Source of the DNA: Gymnorhina tibicen
Taxonomy: Eukaryota > Chordata > Aves > Passeriformes > Artamidae
DNA: 64,000 nt
Assembly: GCA_013399875.1 (NCBI GenBank)
Contig: VXAZ01004046.1
Coordinates: 364,119-428,118, forward strand
Direction of reading: 5' to 3'
In this document: positions 1 to 9,700 of the stretch, in pieces
Layout: each line of letters opens with the position of its first letter
Position numbering within the stretch: the first letter of the stretch is position 1
Translations under genes and position numbers: made by a program
Notes under the pieces: model-generated
The model's input: only the letters and a program-made list of their open reading frames with translations
What the model was told of the DNA's origin: nothing
Databases searched by the model: none

Positions 1-782
1 AGCATTCTTTTCATCCCTTGCATACATTCAGCAGTAATAGTAATAAAATAACAATGAAAACACACCATTGATAATTCAGACTCTTAAACACCTGATTGGA
101 AAGGTCAGCATAAAATCAATCAAAATACCCCAAAACTAACATTCCCAGAACAATTCTTATTCCTGTGAGGACAGGGAGCTGCCTTTTCCACCCAAGCTGT
201 GGATCTTTCTGTTAAGGCTTTATGACTTCTCCCATTGCTGGCAGCGCCTGCCAGGAGAGGCCAGGCCGTGTCACACATGCACCTGCAGCTCCAGGCAGGA
301 CACTGGGGCGTCCTTAAACTTCTCGCCCTTAACCGCGACTTGCCAAACGCGCCCTCTCCTCCCTTAAGGTACGCTGTTGTCACTGTTCCTCCCACTCCGA
401 GTCGTAAAAAAAAAAAAAAAAACAACACCAAAACAAACAAACAACCACAACTACCCACACTGGGGGCAAACAGCGCGGGGACACCGCCGGGGGGAACAGC
501 AGGGCCGGGAGAGGACCGGGCAGCCTCGCCGGGGAGCACCGGAGCCCCGCACTCCCCTCCCCGAGTGCTTGCCCGCATCCCGGACGGCAGCACAGCCTCC
601 CGGGGCGCCCCAGCGCGAAGCCACCGCTGCACCGCGAGGCCGGTGCCGGTGCCAGCGCCGCTCCAGACCCGGGAGGGGGCACCGCCCGCGGGGACGCATT
701 CCCTCGGCTCACGGCCGGGCACGGGGGCACCCCAGAACCCAGCTTCCCGGGCACCGCTCCCTCTCAGCCGCTCCCGTCTCAC
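1..782 (-). other. NUSAP1: NUSAP1 intron 1, 5' part
   Basis: This lies directly downstream (minus strand) of the NUSAP1 exon 1 donor at 782-781 and runs off the window. Positions 440-782 are GC-rich and belong to the promoter CpG island; the rest is AT-richer. A run of about 17 A sits near 405-421. No further NUSAP1 exon is recognisable here, so the remaining exons lie outside the window. The long open frames here and across the island reflect GC-rich sequence. Confidence 0.75.
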
Positions 783-875
783 CCGAAGGTTGGCCCTCAG
801 CCCGGCGGCCTTGGCGATGCGCTGGAGCTCGGCGTATTTCAGCGCCTCCAGGGGCTGCAGGGAAGCGAGCGCCAT
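783..875 (-). CDS. NUSAP1: NUSAP1 first coding exon (nucleolar and spindle-associated protein 1, N-terminus)
   Basis: NUSAP1 is a microtubule- and chromatin-binding protein that bundles spindle microtubules around chromosomes in mitosis. Only its first coding exon is in the window: 31 codons, ATG at 875-873, ending in ...R-A-N-L-R followed by a consensus donor GTGAGA (782-777), phase 0. The peptide contains L-E-A-L-K-Y-A-E-L-Q and A-K-A-A-G-L-R-A-N-L-R. This matches the SAP-like N-terminus of vertebrate NUSAP1 as I recall it (L-K-Y-x-D-L-Q, A-K-S-L-G-L-R-A-N-L-R). The head-to-head partner OIP5 is the same neighbour as in mammals. The rest of the gene continues beyond position 1, so this is a partial gene by window truncation, not by damage. 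Confidence 0.9.
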
Positions 876-1273
876 GACAGCAGCACCGGCCGACCGGCCC
901 TGCCCGCCGCGCGCCAACCGACACCGCTCGCACCGCCCCCGCCGTTCGAACTTGCCCGCCGCGCCAGCCCATTGGCTGGGCCAGGAAAAGGGGTNNNNNN
1001 NNNNNNNNNNNNNNNNNNNNNNNNNNGGGGGCCGGGGGGGGGCGGACGGGGGGGCCCGCCAATGGCCACCCGGCCCGCCGCGCGTGCTTGTTTTCAAGAG
1101 CGATAAGGCGTTCCCGGCAGGGAAAGGCGCGCGCGGTGCCGCCCGCTGCCCAATAGCGTCGGGCGGGGAGGATTGACGCGCCCGCTGACCAATGGCAACA
1201 TAGACCTACGCACCGCCCTCCAATCGCGAGGCTCGGCGGGCGGGCGCCGCGCTCGAACGCTTGGCGGGAGGAA
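876..1273. promoter_or_regulatory. Bidirectional NUSAP1/OIP5 promoter with NF-Y, E2F and CHR-like sites
   Basis: The two start codons are 398 bp apart and divergent. The GC-rich interval holds five CCAAT boxes: one reversed (ATTGG 971-975) and four forward (1059-1063, 1150-1154, 1189-1193, 1220-1224). E2F-like sites are GCGCGCCAA (909-917, facing NUSAP1) and TTGGCGGGA (1261-1269, five bases before the OIP5 ATG). CHR-like hexamers are TTCGAA (945-950) and CTCGAA (1252-1257). Arrays of NF-Y sites with E2F and CHR elements are typical of G2/M genes controlled by DREAM and MuvB. That fits the mitotic roles of both products. The motifs are seen; their use is inferred. Confidence 0.75.
995..1026. 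other. Assembly gap (32 N)
   Basis: There are 32 unknown bases inside the shared promoter, bordered on the right by a run of G and GGGGGCGG-type sequence. The true length is unknown. The gap probably marks a G-rich stretch hard to sequence, so promoter spacing across it is approximate. Confidence 0.95.
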
Positions 1274-1589
1274 ATGGCGGTGCGGCGGCAGCTGCGACAC
1301 CTGTTCCAGGACCCGCAGCTTGCCGGGGCCATTGTGCTGGAGCGGGCGCCCGCCCCTGCCGCTACGGCCTGGATCCCGCCGCCGTCGCCGCCGTCGCCGC
1401 CGCCGCTGCCGCCGCCGTCGTCATCTTCATTGCCGCCGGCCGCGGTGCCAGCGTCGCCGCCGCGGCGGCAGGGTCCTCTGCCGGAGGAGTGCGCCGTGTT
1501 CCACTGCCGCGGCTGCTGGACGGTGCTGGGGGACTCGCTGCAGCTGTGCGGGCAAGAGCCGCCGGGGCTCAGCGTCCTCATCTGCTTCA
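1274..1589 (+). CDS. OIP5: OIP5 exon 1
   Basis: It codes 105 residues plus one base (phase 1) and ends ...L-I-C-F before donor GTAAGT at 1590. The start is the first ATG after the E2F-like site, in the context GGAAATGG. It encodes the N-terminal Pro/Ser-rich tract, written with CCG/GCC-rich codons, and the first zinc knuckle (C73, C78, C81). Confidence 0.9.
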
Positions 1590-4500
1590 GTAAGTGCCTC
1601 GTCGGGCCGGCGGGTGCCGAGGACGCCCCGCGCGGGCCTCGGGGTGGGCGGCGGCGGCCGGGCTGGGGTTGGTCCGGGGGCTCTCGGCTGCAGCGCGTCT
1701 CTCTCTCTTTCTCCTCAGAAGTCACCAGCGATGTGACCTGGGCGGATTCGCTGTTGGTCGGCCTCGAGGGAGCCCTCTTGGGATGGTGCGTAGCTCTCGT
1801 AGTTCCTGCTTTTGCCATCGGCCTGCCGCGAGTGGCCGCCGCGGTAAATCGTGCGGGCAAAGCCGGGCTCCGGCAAGGCCGGGAGCTCCTCCGGCTTGTG
1901 CACGGGGGGTTCTGAGGGGCTTGGCAAACTCCCAAGTGACTTCTGTGCCTGTTTCACGCTTTTGTAGGGATGTAGTTTTCACTTGAAATCAAAAGTTTTG
2001 CTGCTCTAACCTCTGTAGGTGGAGAGACACACTCGAGCAATGCAGCTGGACTTGTAGGTCCCTTTCTTCCCTTCCCTCAAAGGTCTCTTACTTAAAACAT
2101 CTCTGGGTTTTGTTTGGTTTGGTTTCGGGGGTGGGGGGGTGGCTTTTGGTTGGTTGGTTTTTTCTTAATACTGAAAACGAAAAACTTGTGCTGCCCATTC
2201 AGGAACCTACCAGTTAGCAAGGTTTGCTAACTCAGTCTAATGGGAAGAATGTAAAATGTCATCTGGGAGCTTACGGAATCAGTAGCTTGTTTAAATGATT
2301 TTTAGAGGCTGTTTTACAAACTATAAGGACTGGGAACTTTCTCAATATAAGACTTGCTCTTTTCTTGACTTTTTTCCCTGCCCCTCTTTCTGCATGGGGC
2401 AATAATCTATTTTATTAGAAAGAATTTTCACCTGGCCATGTGCATTATCAGTTAAATCATGTTTGAGTAGCATAGTCTAAACCACTCTGGTAATAAGATG
2501 TACACTTTCTTCCTTAATAGCAACTTCACTTATTCAAGGGATTACTTCTTTCATAACATGCCCAATTTCTTATGGTCATGTTGTTTTTGTACGTATTTTT
2601 TTTGAGGAGGAGGAGGAGGCATTATTATGCCTTGGACTTTGCCCCAGTAGAACTGAAGATTTGATGCCCTCTGACCAACATGCAGCATCTATGATTTTAA
2701 AAGCTTCTGTTTAAGAACACTTTTCCCTTTCTCCTTTTAGTGCTTATTATTTATTATCCTGTCGGTCATGTGGCATGGCCTTGGGCTTCATTCTTTATTC
2801 TTCTGGCAGTGACTTGGCATATCTCCGAGGCTTGTTCTGTTTCTTCAAGGACAGAATCATCTGGTGAGTACACTGTATTCTTATGGTCAGTGACTTCACA
2901 GGTAGTTGTAAGTTACTGTACAACTAGCCTACAGCTAACAAAAGTGGTCTGACTTCTGTCTGAGCACATTGGTGTGGGATTTTAATATCCTTGATGTCTA
3001 ATTTGTTTGTGTTGATGTGAATCCCTTTGATTGCCTTGCGCCTCAAGTGTCCTCGTGTAATGTAAGAGTTCAAATTTAGTTGTGTGTAATACTGAAATCT
3101 CCTTCAGTTCCAGATTCATTTAGCTAATGTAAGGAATCAAAATGGTTCCATGATAGGTTGAGGACTTGACTATAGAAGCTGTAAATTGCTTATAGCTGGT
3201 AATGAGAGGATCTTGGTTCCACAGTAAAACCATTGTTATGTTTTGAATATTTTCATAATTATTACTTTTGGCAATAACCTTGTATCTACTTTAAAATCAT
3301 CTTAAATCATCTGTCTAAGTAATGTAACTATGGGTTTTCAACTGTTTGTCTTCTGGGTTTTTTTTCCCTTTCCCTTTTTGTTTTCCAGTTACCTCTTACA
3401 AAGCCAAATGATTATAGAAGCTTTTAAGGTGAATTTTCCAGCTGTGACCTTAAAGGAACAAATGGAGAAAGTAAGATTTCCACATTAATGGAAAATACTT
3501 TTAAAATGCTGATAATTTTGGACATTAATTCAAAAACGTTGATACAAATGTGGGGTTTTTAAGTGCCTAAGATTGAGAAAATGCTGCCTTATATGACAAT
3601 AACTGACTCAATGCATGAGACATGGCACATTTTCTAAGACCCCTAAACTGCAGTACATAGCCAGTTCTAGCTAAATTTTGGCAAAAGTTTGTTACCCTTT
3701 TATCTCTATACCTTGCAAAGAAAAACACCCCAAGAATCATCTATACAGACTTGGCTTAAGTATTACAACTTGTGTTGTCACTGTTGAAGAATTTAAACAA
3801 TAGAATTTTTTTATTTGAAAGGGATTTTTAAAGAGTTATATTTTTATGTCAGTGTAAGCTCAAAACAGCATGGCAGTATTTGTAGTTTCAGAGACAACTC
3901 TAGGACCTCCCTCCTGTTTTTGTGTTCAAATTGGATGTTCTTATCTGAACCTGAATAGTTGTTATGTTAGTTAATTGCCTGTCCCTTAGCTCAAATAAAG
4001 TTATTGTGTGTAGGAGACAGCTGGCATACCCAGTATTTATGTGTTTATTTGTTCCTTACTTTTTTTTGGGGTTGAGTTTAGATTTTAGTTTCTCTTCTAA
4101 TGGGCCTTTTGACATTTCTTAAGTTTTGTCCTCTTCCAAGTCATCTTCCAGTTTCTGTAAGATTAGAGTGTTTTTACAGGTCAAGTGAGGCTAAGATGCA
4201 AAAATCTTATCCAGGTAAAACTTCCGAAGTCGAGACACGATTTAGTAAAAATACAAGACTGAAGTAAAAATACAATAGCACTTCATTGCAAACACAAATT
4301 ATGTGACTGTAGAGAGTTTGCTTCTTGACTAGAACAAGCTCAAGCATCTGGCCTTTGCTTTTTGACATAATGTCCACATGTATTCCTAAGCTAATGATGA
4401 AATAGTTTGTCGACATATTCTGAAAAGAAGGTCTCTGGTTGTGTGAAAACTTGTAATGAGTTAACTAGGAAAGATCAGATTCATCACAGTAGAACTGCCC

Positions 4501-4931
4501 AACTCCATCTCCTTAAATAGTTATTTCCATTACGTCCCTGGGAGGGCTGATACTGGCACACATTCATCCATCTCCAGTTTGTAGTGCAGCCCTCTGATCT
4601 GGGTGCTGGTTTTGTCTATACTAAACATGCAGCATAGAGATCAAGCCCTCTACATTTTCCCATCTTGAAAGTGAGCTGCTCTTTAGCCACTTAAAGTGGG
4701 GTGCGGGTCATTCAAAGATCCAGTGTTAGGACTTTTTTTGCAAATTTTAATACTCTAATTTATCTTTTTTTCTAGGTGAAAAAAAAGCTTGTGGAGTTCA
4801 ATGGTCGCATAGAATTAGTGATGAAGAAGCTAGAGAAACTGGAACAAAATAATTATGTAACAGAATGGCAAAACTCTTCATCAGATCCAGGTGACCTACT
4901 GGCAGGATATGCAAGAGCTAATGCCAACTAA
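1274..4931 (+). CDS. OIP5: OIP5 / MIS18B, centromeric CENP-A loading factor (five exons, complete)
   Basis: OIP5 (MIS18-beta) pairs with MIS18A and MIS18BP1 at centromeres after mitosis and licenses HJURP-driven CENP-A deposition. Coding exons: 1274-1589, 1719-1785, 2741-2863, 3389-3470, 4776-4931. All junctions are GT-AG, the phases join without a break, and the sum is 744 nt, giving 247 residues plus TAA (human 229, from memory). Residues 35-57 are a proline/serine-rich low-complexity tract. The Mis18 (Yippee-like) domain spans about 70-170, with zinc-binding C-x-x-C pairs at 78/81 (C-R-G-C) and 135/138 (C-R-S-C). The segment L-L-V-G-L-E-G-A-L matches the family. Residues 185-225 are charged and predicted to form the C-terminal coiled coil used for oligomerisation. 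It shares its promoter with NUSAP1. Introns 2-4 contain nothing else that I recognise. Confidence 0.93.
1719..1785 (+). CDS. OIP5: OIP5 exon 2
   Basis: Acceptor TCCTCAG at 1712-1718. It adds K-V-T-S-D-V-T-W-A-D and L-L-V-G-L-E-G-A-L-L-G, the core strands of the Mis18 fold, and ends in phase 2 before a GTGCGTAG donor. The short intron 1 (129 bp) is typical of a compact bird gene. Confidence 0.9.
2741..2863 (+). CDS. OIP5: OIP5 exon 3
   Basis: Acceptor CTTTTAG at 2734-2740, donor GTGAGT at 2864. It encodes the second zinc knuckle (S-C-R-S-C-G) and the following G-F-I-L-Y-S segment, then A-Y-L-R-G-L-F-C-F, all characteristic of MIS18 proteins. It starts one base into the codon of C128 and ends in phase 2. 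Confidence 0.92.
3389..3470 (+). CDS. OIP5: OIP5 exon 4
   Basis: Acceptor TTTCCAG at 3382-3388, donor GTAAGA at 3471. It completes C169 and adds 27 residues (C-Y-L-L-Q-S-Q ... L-K-E-Q-M-E-K), linking the Mis18 domain to the coiled coil. An internal AAGGTGAAT resembles a donor, but skipping it keeps homology to the family (V-N-F-P-A-V-T-L). Confidence 0.88.
4776..4931 (+). CDS. OIP5: OIP5 exon 5 (terminal coding exon)
   Basis: It encodes the last 51 residues: a lysine- and glutamate-rich helix (K-K-K-L-V-E-F-N, M-K-K-L-E-K-L-E-Q) and a less conserved tail, then TAA at 4929-4931. The acceptor is TTTCTAG (4769-4775). Confidence 0.88.
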   Translation: MKKKLVEFNGRIELVMKKLEKLEQNNYVTEWQNSSSDPGDLLAGYARANAN

Positions 4932-6710
4932 TACCCATTTTCAAGAACTGCTGGAGTTGTTTCTGCATCTCTGCTGAGTTTGGTCATTACGATGAAATAA
5001 TGCACCAGAATGGGTTTGAGTGTTGATCTGTCACTTTATCTGTGTGTGGAAAGAACTGATGATGAAATGTATCCCTTCAGGGGAACACCTGAAAATCTGA
5101 CATACTGAAGTTATGCTTGAAGACTGAATAGCTCACCCATGCAGCACGTCACTGTGTGAGGCTGTGTAACTGTGACTTTGGTTTTTCTAATGACTTCAGG
5201 GGGAAAACCAGCCTTTGAAATACTGAAGTCCGATTCCTGGAGCTATGCAAAACAAACTTCACAAGGTGATGATATTCAAGAGCCGCCACTACAAATTGAA
5301 CGTTCTTAGAGACCTAAAGTTCTTGTCCTACCTTTTAATACAGATACAGTGTTAATGGCAGCCTTGGTTTTAATGGCAGCTAGTTTATGGTTAAGTGGCT
5401 CATTAGCTACATCTCATATGTGAGCCACTGCTAAATGGACTCCTGAACAGTTTTTGGATTTGCCTGTGTGTGTATTGCCTGCAAAAGCAGCAGACGAGCA
5501 TGTCACAGATGGTGCAGTGTTCTTAGGGCACGAGTCTGGATGGCACTGTGCAGGCAGGAACATAAGGTTTTGGATTTCAGTTAAAGGGCAACCCATGTGC
5601 CTGCCAAGTCTGCTGAAGTGCAGCCCCATGGACATGAGTCAAATTATGCAAGCTAAGGCTGTGAGCAACTGCCTTGAACAGATTTGAGCATTTCTTTCTG
5701 GGACTTGAACTGTGAAACCAAGGAACAGTCTTCTGCGCTATCGTGCAAGCACTGCTTTCTTGAAGTTACGATTTGCCTGTTGTCTTCAATTGGCCAGTTA
5801 AGATGTTTCATAAAAAATGCCCAGTGGGTACTCATGGTTCATTGGCATTTCTCACTGTTGCACATTGGTTCTGCTTATTTCCAGACATTTAGAAAATAAT
5901 TTTACAGAAAAGAAAGCACTACTTACCCTTTGTTACTGGACAGAATAACCCTAATTCTTGTTTGTTGGAAGATTAAGGGCCCTTTTCCTCTCCCCTTTGC
6001 TGCCTAAAGGGCTAATGTTTTCCCCAAGACAGATAATGAACTTTATGGAAAGTTTAGTAGTTGTCTGTAGTAGTCTAGAGAGGATTTTATTTACTTGATC
6101 AGCTTAATTATAGTGCAAATTGCCTTCTATTTCCATATATATGGCCAGCAGGTTGCATACCTCATTGCTGCTGCTGCCAGTTCTCCCTGTGTTTTGTCTT
6201 ACTTGTAAAATAACTCATAATGGGCTTGGAGCTGAGGGGACAAAACTCACTGTAGGGCACCTTAGAGGTTTTAGGTAGGCAGCTGGTACTTAGGTTACTA
6301 CTATTGTTCACTGTGCTGCTTTTTGTTTGGGAGTTCTGTATGGTCTCAGTTCATTGTGGTAAGCACGACCATAGAATATCAACAGTCATTGTGCACGGAG
6401 AGGAGGGACCCTCACAAATTCTACTGCCACCTCTGTAGTACTTCCTAAGTGACAGTGCTCGTGTTGTTGCATGAGTCTAAGAGTATGTGACTGATAATGG
6501 GCCTACTTGCTTTTGCCCTTTCATTCCAGTTTCTGCATTGAGACTGTTTCTTGCTATAGACTTTACGGCTATACTATGAATAATAGTGCTAAATTGTTTT
6601 GCTTCATTAGTGTTGATCCCTAAAAGAAAAAGAAAGCTGTTAGTTACATTTTTGTATTAAAGTTGTGAGGAAGGAACTTCTTAAATAAAAGTTGAAATTC
6701 AGAAATTTGT
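4932..6710 (+). other. OIP5: OIP5 3' untranslated region
   Basis: This runs from the TAA stop to the first strong polyadenylation signal. No open frame in it resembles a protein. CTGCTGCTGCTGCC near 6168 is the only short repeat. The end is inferred from the signal at 6684, not from transcript data. Confidence 0.6.
6684..6689 (+). terminator. OIP5: Probable OIP5 polyadenylation signal
   Basis: A canonical AATAAA, with an ATTAAA about 30 bp upstream. A second AATAAA at 7000-7005 could serve as an alternative end and would bring the transcript closer to the oppositely directed lncRNA. Confidence 0.5.
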
Positions 6711-9700
6711 ATTGTGCAAATCATTGCCAATATCATGTGAGTCCTAGGCCTACTTCTTTTCCTTTGATTAATTTTGCGGAAAGAAAAACATCACTTTATC
6801 TTGCTTGGGTCCTGGTTTGTTATGAAGCATTAAAGTAATGCTTCCTGAAATTGTATTACTTAGCATGAATTTAAACAAGTAATGAGTACGTGCTGAAGAA
6901 TAGCTGGCAAACTTTTAAACTACATTTCTGTAATCTTTGAAACTGGGAGGACCTCCGCCAACCACAGAAGAAATTTTTCAGAAATGCAGTCACCAAAACA
7001 ATAAACAATACATACATAAAACAGTTTTCTGAGGGGCCTGTTACTTTTAGACAATCAATACAAGCAACAGAGGGTTTCTGCTACCCTCTAAAACAACCCT
7101 TGAAGCTCTTAACTGTTAAGTTACGCATCTTAGAATGAGTATAATAACAATTTTTGTTTAATTGCTGTCTAAGTCAGAAGCTCTTGTGCCTGAAGTCTGC
7201 TGGGACAGCTGGCTCCAAAGCAGATATCCAGCGTATATGAATTCAGCTCAAGTTGTTAAGTTTTGACAAAGCTACAGCAAGTACACCTCAGAGGTGGAGT
7301 GTATAGTAAGTTGGTTAATTTGTCTTCTGAACAGATGACACATCCAGTTTTAGTGCATTCTCAGCCTGTGCTGCTTTATTGCTAAAAAAATTTGTATACA
7401 GGTGCAGAGTTTCCAGGTTCATTTTTAAACAGTTCCTCTTTACAGTGTCAGAAGAATAAAATCTTATCTTGAAATCCTCAAAGATGCATAGATATAAAAG
7501 CAAGCTGCCTTTTGGAAAAACATCAGAATTTGCAGGGAGACATTCTTTCACTGTTACCATGTAAAACGTGTGCAATGGGAGTACATAGTTTGTAGTCACA
7601 CCAATAATTTCCTCCACTAATCCATGCAAGAATGCTATCAGAAGTTCAGTGTTAGTATTCTTTAACCTATTATTAAGCACTAAGGTAATTTTTAGGAATT
7701 TATACCTAATACTTCTCCTTTGCTGTTACATTTTTCAAAAGGAAGATAACTTCATTGACATCCTGAAGTAGCTTATTCCCCAGGTTATACTGAAGGGAAA
7801 TACAAAGGATACAATGGCTTACTCATTACAAAAAAAAATATTTAACAGACTTTAAAACCATGCATAGAGTTCTAAAGAATTAAGAATGACCATGGTTAAC
7901 AGCTGGGCTAAATTAGTCTTACAAATTTTCTTGTTGCTTGAAGAAGTTGGCTCAAAGACTTTCATTCAGTCTAACTTGTGATACCACAGAGTAGTTCTCC
8001 TCTCTTATAATACTATCTTCATTTGGCAATTCTTACATATCTAAAAAGAGCATTCATGGGAAAAAACACAACTCCCCTTGGTTCTAAACCCAAGACATGG
8101 TGCTTTATGAATGGTTGGCTATGAAGTATGAACAGGAGTTAACTTGACACACCTTCTCTTCCTCCAAGACACTTCTTTCTCCTTAAGAGAGGACTGAGCC
8201 TCTGTACATGGAGAAGTGTTCTGCACAAGTTAAGCCCACTTACAAAATTAAGCTAAGCTACAAGTATGGAATTCTGCAATAACAAGCTAGTATTCTACGT
8301 GTTTAATTACAAATTTAAACTTGGAAAAATATTAGTGATGTAGGCTATGCCACACATTCTCTTATTTTGAAACTACCAGCAGAAATCGACTGCATTATCC
8401 ACTAAGAGACTTGAATTACAGAGAACACACTAATTTACAGAAAGATGGCACCCAAATTCCCTTTTATTTAGTAAGTGAAATAAAGCAAAAAGACAACTGC
8501 AACCTCTGTTGCAGAAGATAAAGACCTTCAGTGATCAAATCTCATTTTCTGTTTTTAAAAATCTCTTCAAAGAACTTAAAAAATATACAAGATTACCAGT
8601 ATTTTCAGGTTCATTCCTGCGGATGCCATTATTGCTGGCTGGTACCAGTATGCTTCAGTACAGCTGCCTATGTGGCTAGTTACCTGAAAATACTGTCTAT
8701 TAAAAAGCTATTCAACACCTGAAAAATATGTACTGTGCTTATTAATTTCAGTCTTCTCCAAATAATTTCTCTCACCACACTCAAGCTTATTACCTACTGT
8801 CTGGCAAATACTACATTCAAATTGAGTCTGTGGTTTCTATTACTTGTTTGTTGGCTTGGGTTTTGGGGTGATTTTTTTGTGTAGTTCTGTGGGTTTGGTT
8901 TTTTCCTTTCCCACCAGTCGCTCCCCGTGCACCGTGTAAGAAACTCTGCACCCTTTTCCTTGCTACAGCTGCAGCAGGTGAGAAACCTCATCTCGCCTCT
9001 AAACATGCTTAGTTCATGCCCTGCTTTTTACATGCTCAGGACACTGATATGAACCAGACAAGAGGTTATAAAGGCGAGTTCTGCTGATCCTGGTTCCTGA
9101 CTTACAGTTTTGGTGCCATGCTTCTGTCCCTATCTATACATTCTGCCCCCTTCTCTACAGAGGCAGCACATTCTCTAAAAAAACCCGAAATTTGAGAATC
9201 AAAGCAGGAAGTTCAAGCTATTGGTATATTAATTCCTATTGCTTCATTATGTATAAATGCATATCTCAATTTACTGGTAATAACTACATTACACTAGACA
9301 TTTTGAATCATGCATAATTAGAATACTAGCGCTAAGATTTGGTTTGTGGGCCTGTGCCGCATTCCTTCAGTTTCTCCATGCAGTTCTTCACGCCTAAGGC
9401 ATTACAAACTACCTGCCTTTTATTTGACCTGCAAACACGCTCATTTGGAGGGGAAGTGGAGAGAAGCAGACAGGATTTACATAGGACACACTGAACAGAA
9501 AGTTACCTTCTATCTTTAACTTTAGAAGGGGTGAAGTCTTAGGAATCTGTCTATATTATAACCTGGTACATAGGCTCAGAGACAGAAACACGCTCTGCTG
9601 ACATCATGAACACTGACACTTTCTCTAAAACGCAGGAGGAAGTGTAGAGACTGAAAGGGAACAGACATCAGAATCCATGGTTAGTGTTCTGCACTGCTGA

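Larger units (their letters stand above)
1786..4775 (+). other. OIP5: OIP5 introns 2-4
   Basis: These introns (1786-2740, 2864-3388, 3471-4775) are AT-rich and show no gene, LTR or CR1 that I can recognise. Short low-complexity pieces are a G/T-rich stretch near 2105-2165 and GGA repeats at 2604-2619. Confidence 0.6.

Noticed and set aside
120..1986. Several long open frames on both strands (up to 408 codons)
   Set aside because: They overlap the GC-rich NUSAP1/OIP5 promoter, cross N bases and real exon borders, and have arginine/proline/alanine-rich composition typical of GC-driven frames.
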